A program made the translations under genes and the position numbers. The notes beneath the pieces are model-generated. The model worked only from the letters and a program-made list of their open reading frames with translations. It ran no database searches and was not told the DNA's origin. A stretch of DNA of 5,011 nt from an uncultured Brachyspira sp. Its GTDB lineage: Bacteria; Spirochaetota; Brachyspiria; Brachyspirales; Brachyspiraceae. The stretch covers positions 1 through 5,011 of the forward strand of contig CAKVCJ010000156.1 of NCBI GenBank assembly GCA_934725655.1. The letters run 5' to 3'. Of this stretch, positions 1 to 4,680 are shown piece after piece. Positions within the stretch are counted from its first letter, which is position 1; each line of letters opens with the position of its first letter.

Positions 1-50
1 AAAAACAATTGGAAATTATATATAATTTAGCAAAAAAGGAGCTTTTTTAG
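1..50 (+). CDS. 3' end of an upstream gene (partial, unidentified)
   Basis: The frame starting at base 3 is open from the window edge and reads KQLEIIYNLAKKELF before a TAG stop at 48-50. The residue pattern (amphipathic, Leu/Ile/Lys/Glu mixed) looks like a genuine helical C-terminus, and the other two forward frames close earlier with less protein-like content. Fifteen residues are too few to name a family. The stop is followed by a gene-free stretch before the lipoprotein, which fits the end of a transcription unit. It could equally be chance open sequence; extending the window leftward would settle it. Confidence 0.4.
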   Translation, partial: KQLEIIYNLAKKELF

Positions 51-68
51 TTATCTGGGCCAGCCCCA
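32..68 (+). terminator. Weak hairpin pair at the end of the upstream gene
   Basis: Two small inverted repeats flank the stop codon at 48-50. AAAAAAG (32-38) pairs with CTTTTTT (42-48) across a 3-nt loop, and TGGG (56-59) pairs with CCCA (65-68) across 5 nt. The second sits in an isolated GC-rich patch (57-67) within very AT-rich DNA. Neither is followed by a clear T-tract, so a terminator role is only a possibility. Confidence 0.2.
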
Positions 69-104
69 AATAAAATATTAACATACAAAAACTATATTTT
101 TACA

Positions 105-133
105 TTGGCAAAATTCATAAAATATGTTAGCAT
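105..133 (+). promoter_or_regulatory. Putative sigma70-type promoter of the lipoprotein gene
   Basis: A -35-like TTGGCA (105-110, 5/6 match to TTGACA) is separated by 17 bp from TAGCAT (128-133, 4/6 match to TATAAT). A TG dinucleotide one base before the -10 (125-126) gives an extended -10. Transcription would begin near 140, about 25 nt before the ATG at 165. This also argues against the in-frame TTG at 105 being a translation start, because that TTG is part of the -35 box. Confidence 0.4.
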
Positions 134-164
134 TAATTTAATTTATTATTATATGGCGGTTTCC

Positions 165-605
165 ATGAAAAAGTTTATTTATTTAATATTTGGTATTATA
201 TTTTTTTTGGCGGGATGTAATTTATATGTTAGCGATAAAGTAAGTATATTAATTTTTAATGAAGATATGAATGGAAATGAGATTACTAATGATATATTGA
301 ATTTTATATTGGTAAAAAGAGATAATACAAATAGTTTTAATAATATCACATATATAAGCGGAACTATAGAAAACAGAAGAGGTAATCAAAACATAACAAA
401 TATCACTGAAGCACAATATATAGAAGATATTAATAATACTAATTCTATACAAAATCTAAATTTAGATGATTATAATATGACTATCAATTATAATAAAAAA
501 AGTATTATTTTTATAGATGATGATGGTACGAAATATACTCTTCCTTTAAATAATTCTGAAGATACTTGGTTTTATAAATTAATTAAAGGTGCTACTAATT
601 CATAA
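165..605 (+). CDS. Small Asn-rich lipoprotein, function unknown
   Basis: This is a 146-residue predicted lipoprotein. The N-terminus is a textbook lipoprotein signal peptide: Lys-Lys at residues 2-3, a hydrophobic core at 4-14, and a lipobox Leu-Ala-Gly-Cys ending at Cys18. The mature protein should be acylated by Lgt, cleaved by LspA and anchored in a membrane by its N-terminal cysteine. The ATG at 165 is chosen because it puts the charged residues directly before the hydrophobic core; in-frame starts at 105 (TTG) and 153 (ATG) would add an unnatural leader. The ribosome binding site is weak (GGCGG at 155-159). The mature part (about 129 residues) is very rich in Asn (25 by my count) and Ile, has no cysteine beyond the lipidated one, and shows no motif I recognise. 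The C-terminal part (about residues 110-140) looks beta-rich. It appears monocistronic: its stop codon lies in a hairpin and der has its own upstream region. The lipoprotein call is strong; the function is unknown. Confidence 0.8.
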   Translation: MKKFIYLIFGIIFFLAGCNLYVSDKVSILIFNEDMNGNEITNDILNFILVKRDNTNSFNNITYISGTIENRRGNQNITNITEAQYIEDINNTNSIQNLNLDDYNMTINYNKKSIIFIDDDGTKYTLPLNNSEDTWFYKLIKGATNS

Positions 606-629
606 ATTAATTCAATCAATTTATGAATT
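597..629 (+). terminator. Perfect 12-bp hairpin spanning the lipoprotein stop codon
   Basis: AATTCATAAATT (597-608) is the exact reverse complement of AATTTATGAATT (618-629), with a 9-nt loop. The TAA stop (603-605) is inside the left arm. The stem is AT-rich with only one G-C pair, and the following TTTATT (635-640) is a poor T-tract. It may act as a weak terminator or an mRNA 3'-end stabiliser between the lipoprotein gene and der. Confidence 0.45.
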
Positions 630-651
630 GCATATTTATTAGATAATAAAG

Positions 652-679
652 TTGATAAAATATAATAGCAATATATTAC
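652..679 (+). promoter_or_regulatory. Putative promoter of the der-plsY operon
   Basis: TTGATA (652-657, 5/6 match to the -35 consensus) lies 16 bp before TATTAC (674-679, 4/6 match to the -10 consensus). This places the transcript start near 686 and leaves about 39 nt of leader containing the AAGG Shine-Dalgarno (713-716). Perfect TATAAT hexamers at 661-666 and 703-708 are alternatives, but both lack a good -35. The 703-708 box would start transcription on top of the Shine-Dalgarno. In DNA this AT-rich, such boxes occur by chance. Confidence 0.35.
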
Positions 680-724
680 ATTTTATGTTATTATAAAAAT
701 AGTATAATGTTTAAGGTTTAATAA

Positions 725-2194
725 ATGAAGAATATTGCTATACTTGGAAGGCCTAATGTAGGTAAGTCTACACTTTTTAATAGATTTGCAGGAAGAAGAA
801 AATCAATAGTTGATCCTACTGCTGGAGTAACGAGAGATATCAGCATAGCAAAAACTTATATTGATAATATAGCTTTTAATGTATTTGATACAGGCGGGCT
901 TTTAGACATTAGTGAAGATAGTTTAAATGAAAAGGTGAGAGAGAAGGCATTAAAGACTGCTACAGATGAGGCTCATTTGCTTTTATTTGTTGTAGATGCT
1001 CATCAAGCACATCCAGATGACAGGCATTTTATTAACACTATAAGAAAATTAAATAAGCCTATTATACTCGTTGTAAATAAAATAGATTCTCACACTCATA
1101 ATAATTTAATTAATGAATTTTACTCTCTCGGCATAAAGGATATTATAGCTATAAGTGCCGAGCATAATAACGGCATTGATGATTTGAGAGAAAAGATACT
1201 TGAAGTTTTTGAGAGGGCAGGCATTGATTTAGAAGCAGAGAGGGAGAATAGTAAAAGAGAAGAAGAAAATAAAGATAATGCTGAAGAGCAATTTGAAGAA
1301 TATGATGAAGAGCTGTTTGAAGATGAAGAAGATTTTGATGAAGATAATGATAATAAAAAACAAAGCAGACTCGATGAATATATACAAAAAAAGAAAATCA
1401 TAAACATAGCCATAGTAGGAAAGCCTAACGCAGGAAAATCCACTCTATTAAACACATTAATTGGCAAAGACAGAAGCATTGTATCAAATATTGCAGGCAC
1501 AACGAGAGATTCTATAGATGAAACATTTAATTTTAATGGCGATGATATTTGTCTTGTAGATACTGCGGGAATAAGAAAAAAGAAGAATGTTAATACAGAT
1601 GTTGAATATTATAGTGTAAACAGGGCAATAAAAGCAATAGAGGCTTCAGATGTATGTATATTAATGCTTGATGTTTTTGAAGGTTTAACCGACCAAGATA
1701 AGACTATAGCGAACTTAATAATAGAGAGAAGAAAGGGTATAATAATAGCAGCTAATAAATGGGATATAAGAGAGAAGGGCACTACTTGGAATGATTATGA
1801 GGCTTATATGAAGTCAGCTTTTCCTGTGCTTAATTATGCTTTTTATGCGAGGGTTTGTGCTTCGAGAAAAAATGATGCCGAGAAATTATTATCTTTAGCC
1901 ATCAGGGTGGCAAAAACAAGGCTTCAGAGGTTTGAAACGCATGCACTTACAGAAACTATGGTGAGAGCTACAAGGGAATATTCTATATCTGCAGGGGGTA
2001 ATCCATTTAAGATATTTTATGTTACACAAACAGGCGTTAATCCTCCTGCTTTTGCCGTATTTTGCAATCACCCTCATAAATTAAATTCTCATTATAAAAG
2101 ATATTTAGAAAATAAATTTAGAGAGATGTTCGATTTTAGAGGAACACCTATTATACTTAATTTTAGAAAAAGGGGAAAGAAATATGATAATTAA
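725..2194 (+). CDS. der: Ribosome biogenesis GTPase Der (EngA)
   Basis: This is a 489-residue double-GTPase that binds the maturing 50S ribosomal subunit in the cytoplasm and is usually essential. G domain 1 shows GRPNVGKS (8-15), GVTRD (34-38), DTGG (55-58), NKID (118-121) and SAE (144-146). G domain 2 shows GKPNAGKS (232-239), GTTRD (258-262), DTAG (279-282) and NKWD (344-347). The C-terminal KH-like domain (about 400-489) carries the family signature around NPFKIFYVTQ (426-435), NPPAF (439-443), YKRYLEN (457-463) and GTPIIL (473-478). The inter-domain linker (about 166-224) is long and extremely acidic, with runs of Glu/Asp at 187-209. The G5 loop of domain 2 reads Cys-Ala-Ser (378-380) where Ser-Ala is usual. 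The ATG start has AAGG at 713-716, eight bases upstream, and the sequence MKNIAILGRPNVGKST begins exactly where Der proteins do. Its 3' end overlaps plsY by 11 bp, so the two are probably co-transcribed and translationally coupled. The identification is very secure. Confidence 0.98.
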   Translation: MKNIAILGRPNVGKSTLFNRFAGRRKSIVDPTAGVTRDISIAKTYIDNIAFNVFDTGGLLDISEDSLNEKVREKALKTATDEAHLLLFVVDAHQAHPDDRHFINTIRKLNKPIILVVNKIDSHTHNNLINEFYSLGIKDIIAISAEHNNGIDDLREKILEVFERAGIDLEAERENSKREEENKDNAEEQFEEYDEELFEDEEDFDEDNDNKKQSRLDEYIQKKKIINIAIVGKPNAGKSTLLNTLIGKDRSIVSNIAGTTRDSIDETFNFNGDDICLVDTAGIRKKKNVNTDVEYYSVNRAIKAIEASDVCILMLDVFEGLTDQDKTIANLIIERRKGIIIAANKWDIREKGTTWNDYEAYMKSAFPVLNYAFYARVCASRKNDAEKLLSLAIRVAKTRLQRFETHALTETMVRATREYSISAGGNPFKIFYVTQTGVNPPAFAVFCNHPHKLNSHYKRYLENKFREMFDFRGTPIILNFRKRGKKYDN

Positions 2195-2831
2195 AGTTTT
2201 AATAAGCATAGTTATATCATATCTAATTGGTTCTATACCATTTTCATTTATAATAGGAAAAGTTAATGGTCATGATGTGAGAAAAGAGGGCAGCTGCAAT
2301 CCTGGGGCAAGTAATGTGCTTAGGGTATGCGGTAAAAAGGCGGGTATTGCAGCTTATATTTGCGACATAGGTAAGGGAATGATTGCTGTTATAGTGCCTA
2401 CTTTCATTCTTTCTGATATCATTTTAACTCATAGCTATATTTTAATTTTTTGTGCTGTGGCTTCTATACTTGGGCATGTATTTTCTGTATTTTTAGGTTT
2501 TAAGGGCGGCAAGGGTGTTGCTACAAGTGCTGGTTCTATGTTTATGCTTGCTCCTGTCAGCTTGCTTATCACTATGATATTTTTCTTTATAGGTTTATTT
2601 GCTTCAAGAAAAACTGTTGCTATTGGTTCTACTCTCGGAGCTTTGGCTTTTCCTATTGTGCTTAGTTTTTTATATTTTAAAGCTAATTTTTTATATAGAA
2701 TATTTTTTAATGTTAATTATATAGCTTTGTTTCCAATAACTATACTTCTTGCTGTGTTTATTATAATAAAGCATATACCAAATTATAAAAGAATGCTTAA
2801 AGGTGAAGAGAACAGTTTTTCAAAGAAATAA
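2184..2831 (+). CDS. plsY: Acyl-phosphate:glycerol-3-phosphate acyltransferase PlsY
   Basis: This 215-residue integral membrane enzyme transfers the acyl group from acyl-phosphate (made by PlsX) to glycerol-3-phosphate, giving lysophosphatidic acid, the first committed step of phospholipid synthesis. The family motifs are all present: Ser-Ile-Pro (17-19) with Lys26; Asp-Val-Arg then GSCNPGASN (36-44) and Arg47; DIGKG (61-65); GHVFSVFLGFKGGKGVAT (97-114); SRKTVAIGS (141-149); and HIPNYKRMLKGEE (197-209). Hydrophobic segments lie at about 4-25, 54-76, 84-106, 118-140, 144-165 and 176-196, consistent with the multi-spanning family, and the length is normal. Cys38 replaces the Gly usual in the GSGNPGATN loop, which is a mild deviation. 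The start at 2184 lies inside the end of der and is preceded by a GGGG-containing Shine-Dalgarno (2171-2176), eight or so bases upstream. The 11-bp overlap suggests translational coupling. PlsX and PlsC partners are not in this window. Confidence 0.96.
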   Translation: MIIKVLISIVISYLIGSIPFSFIIGKVNGHDVRKEGSCNPGASNVLRVCGKKAGIAAYICDIGKGMIAVIVPTFILSDIILTHSYILIFCAVASILGHVFSVFLGFKGGKGVATSAGSMFMLAPVSLLITMIFFFIGLFASRKTVAIGSTLGALAFPIVLSFLYFKANFLYRIFFNVNYIALFPITILLAVFIIIKHIPNYKRMLKGEENSFSKK

Positions 2832-2902
2832 TTATTATGTAAACTAATATGTATTAATAAAATATTTATTTAGTGAAAGATAAAAAGTTAATTTATAATT
2901 AA

Positions 2903-2940
2903 AAAGGCTTGAGTATAATAATATTTATATTCAAGCCTTT
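2903..2940. terminator. Bidirectional intrinsic terminator between plsY and greA
   Basis: AAAGGCTTGAGTATAA (2903-2918) pairs with TTATATTCAAGCCTTT (2925-2940) across a 6-nt loop. It forms a 16-bp stem with a single G-T wobble and a GC-containing core (GGCTTGA/TCAAGCC). On the plus strand the stem is followed by TTTATT. On the minus strand it is followed by TTTTTAATT (reverse complement of 2897-2905), the better T-tract. The position between convergent genes suggests it ends both transcripts, and it is probably stronger for greA. Confidence 0.85.
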
Positions 2941-2976
2941 ATTAAAATTTTAAATATTATTTATAAAAATTATTTA

Positions 2977-3441
2977 TTATAGACTAATTTCCAATATTTC
3001 TAATACCTTATCACCAGCAGGCACTTTTATAGTAACAACATCTCCAACCTTTTTTGTAAGAAGTCCTCTTGCAATAGGCGTAACTATAGTAATCTCATTT
3101 TTAGACATATCAGCTTCTAATTCGCCTACAATTCTATATTCAGAAACCGAATTAGTGTTTTTATCTTTAACTTTTACCCTCTTTCCAAAAGTTACAATAT
3201 CTTTATTCATCTTTGAAGGATCAACTATTTCACATACTGCTAAGTCGCTTTCTAATTTTGAAATTTGTGCTTGAAGAAGTCCTTGCTTTTCTCTTGCAGC
3301 ATGATATTCTGCATTTTCTTTCAAGTCTCCTTTTTCTCTTGCTTCAGCTATTATAGCAGGTAAAGTATCAAACTCTGCTTTTAATTCAGATAGCTTTTCT
3401 TTTACTTTGTCATATCCTTCTTTAGTTATAGGTTTTCCCAT
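2977..3441 (-). CDS. greA: Transcription elongation factor GreA
   Basis: This 154-residue factor enters the secondary channel of RNA polymerase and stimulates cleavage of backtracked RNA so that stalled complexes resume. The N-terminal coiled coil (about 8-74) carries the tip signature EKGDLKENAEYHAAREKQ (36-53). Its acidic residues Asp39 and Glu42 correspond to the catalytic Asp41 and Glu44 of E. coli GreA. The C-terminal FKBP-like domain (about 80-154) has TPIARGLL (121-128), VGDVV (132-136) and VPAG (140-143). The ATG at 3441 is chosen over the in-frame GTG at 3459 because GAGAGGA (minus strand, 3457-3451) sits nine bases before the ATG. Using the GTG would place that Shine-Dalgarno inside the gene. 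MGKPITKEGYDKVKEKL also matches where GreA proteins begin. Two tandem TAA stops end the gene (2979-2974). It is monocistronic, convergent with plsY and divergent from the DegT-like gene. GreB is unlikely given the GreA-type sequence. Confidence 0.96.
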   Translation of the reverse strand: MGKPITKEGYDKVKEKLSELKAEFDTLPAIIAEAREKGDLKENAEYHAAREKQGLLQAQISKLESDLAVCEIVDPSKMNKDIVTFGKRVKVKDKNTNSVSEYRIVGELEADMSKNEITIVTPIARGLLTKKVGDVVTIKVPAGDKVLEILEISL

Positions 3442-3450
3442 ATTAATGTA

Positions 3451-3457
3451 TCCTCTC
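3451..3457 (-). promoter_or_regulatory. Ribosome binding site of greA (decides the start)
   Basis: On the minus strand the sequence reads GAGAGGA, followed by nine bases and then ATG (3441-3439). This is good Shine-Dalgarno complementarity at good spacing. It rules against the upstream GTG at 3459-3457, which has no such site of its own. Confidence 0.8.
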
Positions 3458-3482
3458 ACAGACTTATTATGTATAAAACTCT

Positions 3483-3510
3483 ATTATATAATAATTTTCA
3501 ATATTTACAA
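3483..3510 (-). promoter_or_regulatory. Putative greA promoter
   Basis: Read on the minus strand, TTGTAA (3510-3505, 4/6 match to the -35 consensus) is followed after exactly 16 bp by a perfect TATAAT (3488-3483). The transcript would begin near 3476, about 35 nt before the ATG. The left arm of an 18-bp inverted repeat (3487-3504) fills the spacer and touches the -10 box, so anything bound to that arm would compete with RNA polymerase. Confidence 0.5.
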
Positions 3511-3566
3511 CCATATAAATAATAATTTGCATATTTATAAGATATTATATATTGAAAATTATTATA
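3487..3566. repeat. 18-bp perfect inverted repeat in the divergent greA / DegT-like intergenic region
   Basis: TATAATAATTTTCAATAT (3487-3504) and ATATTGAAAATTATTATA (3549-3566) are exact reverse complements, with a 44-bp spacer. The arms are AT-rich but each contains the non-trivial core TTTTCAATAT / ATATTGAAAA. The repeat lies wholly between the two gene starts and overlaps the greA promoter. The right arm also contains TTGAAA (3552-3557), usable as a -35 for the rightward gene. Possible roles are paired operator half-sites for a shared regulator or a cruciform or RNA structure. Chance similarity in AT-rich sequence is the null explanation. Confidence 0.6.
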
Positions 3567-3582
3567 ATTAATATATTATAAT
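3552..3582 (+). promoter_or_regulatory. Putative promoter of the DegT-like gene
   Basis: TTGAAA (3552-3557, 5/6 match to the -35 consensus) pairs with TATTAT (3574-3579, 16-bp spacer) or with a perfect TATAAT (3577-3582, 19-bp spacer). Either would start the transcript near 3587-3590. That leaves only 5-8 nt before the ATG at 3595 but about 25 nt before the TTG at 3613, which supports the downstream start. Confidence 0.4.
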
Positions 3583-3600
3583 AAGTAATAAAAAATGTAT

Positions 3601-3607
3601 GAGGAAG
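3601..3607 (+). promoter_or_regulatory. Ribosome binding site of the DegT-like gene (decides the start)
   Basis: GAGGAAG at 3601-3607 is a strong Shine-Dalgarno; its GAGGA core ends seven bases before TTG (3613-3615). The ATG at 3595 has only AT-rich sequence upstream and no Shine-Dalgarno, so the TTG is the better initiation codon. Confidence 0.65.
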
Positions 3608-3612
3608 AAACA

Positions 3613-4665
3613 TTGATACGTCATTCTAGACCTACTATAAGAAAAAAAGACTTAGAATCTGCTTTAAGGGTAATGATTAGCGATAATCTTGCTACTGGAG
3701 ATATCATATATGAATTTGAGAGAACTTTTGCTGGTTATTTCGGCAAGAGTTTTTCTGCTATATTTGTTAATAGCGGTACTAGTGCTTTAGAATTAATATT
3801 AAGGCATTTAAATGTTGGAGAGGGTGATGAGGTGATTATGTCATCTTTTTTAAATAGCTCTCCTCTTCAGGTTGTAACAAACCTAAAAGCTACTCCTGTA
3901 TTAATAGATATAGATGAAGACAGTTTTCAAATTTCTATGGATAATGTTATAGAGGCTATTAATGAAAAAACAAAGGCTATTATAGTTTCTCATATGTTTG
4001 GTAATTGTGCTTTAATTGATGAGCTTGCGGACATTAAAGTACCTGTGATAGAAGATGCATCACATAGCTTGGGGGGAAAATATAGAGATACTCTGCTTGG
4101 AAGTTTCGGAGATTATGCTTATTTTTCATTATCTGCCACTAGAATGATTACTTCCGGCGGTGCGGGCGGAATGATACTTACAAAAAAAAAGGGAATGGAC
4201 GCTATAAGAGATATTATCAATTATGATAAAAAAGATAATTTTATTCAGAGATTTAATTATTGTGCTACAGATTTGCAGGCTTCTATAGGTATGGAAGAGC
4301 TTAAACATCTTGAGAGAATGGTTGAGGTGAGGGCTGATATTGCTTCTTTTTATGACAGTGCTATATTGGAAAGCAATTTAATAAAACTGTCTATGCATGA
4401 CAGTGAGAGTCCTTCTTATTACAGATATGTTTGTATGCTTAATGGGTCTATGAATATTTATGATGTAATAAAGATGTTTGAGCGTCATAATGTTGAAGTG
4501 GCTAGGCCTGTATTTAAGCCTTTGCATCAGTATTTAAACTTGCCTAATGAGGATTTTCCTAATACTGAAAATGCATATTTAAAAAGCATATCTTTCCCGA
4601 TATATCCAACATTACAAAAAAGTGAGGCTGAACTTATTTGTAAGCTTATAAGGCAGATAAGATAA
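3613..4665 (+). CDS. DegT/DnrJ/EryC1-family protein lacking the PLP-binding lysine
   Basis: This 350-residue protein has the fold type I aminotransferase architecture of the DegT/DnrJ/EryC1 family, whose usual members are PLP enzymes that aminate nucleotide-linked keto-sugars for surface polysaccharides. The TTG start gives (M)IRHSRPTI, the typical family N-terminus, and has a good Shine-Dalgarno. An ATG at 3595 would add six residues. Visible motifs are TGDIIYEFERTFAGYFG (28-44), phosphate-binding SGTSAL (54-59), EDASHSLGG (147-155, Asp148 facing the PLP ring nitrogen), GSFGDYAYFSLSAT (163-176), FNYCATDLQASIG (214-226), RPVFKPLH (298-305) and FPIYPTLQ (328-335). At position 177, where the family has the Schiff-base Lys (…SATK…TTGEGG), this protein has Arg (AGA, 4141-4143). 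The following motif is Gly-Gly-Ala-Gly-Gly (182-186), without the usual Glu and apparently one residue longer. It therefore may not transaminate. It could be a catalytically altered or regulatory homologue, comparable in principle to ColD, a dehydratase with His at this position. The length is slightly short but all domains are present. The gene appears monocistronic, with no sugar-biosynthesis neighbours in view. Confidence 0.88.
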   Translation: MIRHSRPTIRKKDLESALRVMISDNLATGDIIYEFERTFAGYFGKSFSAIFVNSGTSALELILRHLNVGEGDEVIMSSFLNSSPLQVVTNLKATPVLIDIDEDSFQISMDNVIEAINEKTKAIIVSHMFGNCALIDELADIKVPVIEDASHSLGGKYRDTLLGSFGDYAYFSLSATRMITSGGAGGMILTKKKGMDAIRDIINYDKKDNFIQRFNYCATDLQASIGMEELKHLERMVEVRADIASFYDSAILESNLIKLSMHDSESPSYYRYVCMLNGSMNIYDVIKMFERHNVEVARPVFKPLHQYLNLPNEDFPNTENAYLKSISFPIYPTLQKSEAELICKLIRQIR

Positions 4666-4680
4666 AATTAAATAATTTTA
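4663..4680. terminator. AT-only palindrome spanning two convergent stop codons
   Basis: TAAAATTA (4663-4670) and TAATTTTA (4673-4680) form a perfect 8-bp inverted repeat around two central A residues. It contains the TAA stop of the DegT-like gene (4663-4665) and the TAA stop of the convergent gene (4670-4668). The stem has no G or C and a minimal loop, so it would be a weak terminator at best. No better terminator is visible between the genes. Confidence 0.25.

Noticed and set aside
105..164. N-terminal extension of the lipoprotein to a TTG at 105 or ATG at 153
   Set aside because: Would bury the signal peptide behind 4-20 extra residues. The TTG coincides with a -35-like box, and neither start has a Shine-Dalgarno.
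249..452. Minus-strand open frame of 67 codons
   Set aside because: Antisense shadow of the lipoprotein gene; hydrophobic Ile/Ser/Tyr bias follows from AT-rich composition.
606..724. Small gene between the lipoprotein gene and der
   Set aside because: All frames are broken by frequent stops and no start with a ribosome binding site precedes a useful frame; it reads as a hairpin and promoter region.
1120..1500. Minus-strand open frame of 126 codons, very Ser-rich
   Set aside because: It is the antisense of der; the Ser runs are simply the complement of the Glu/Asp-rich linker codons. No ribosome binding site or protein-like motif.
1895..2077. Minus-strand open frame of 60 codons with several Cys
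   Set aside because: Lies antisense to the conserved C-terminal domain of der and has no supporting start signal.
3442..3459. N-terminal extension of GreA to the GTG at 3459
   Set aside because: The Shine-Dalgarno GAGAGGA lies within this stretch and points to the ATG at 3441; the extra residues do not fit the family.
3442..3612. Riboswitch or small RNA gene in the divergent intergenic region
   Set aside because: Apart from the AT-rich inverted repeat and promoter boxes there is no GC-containing conserved fold or terminator.
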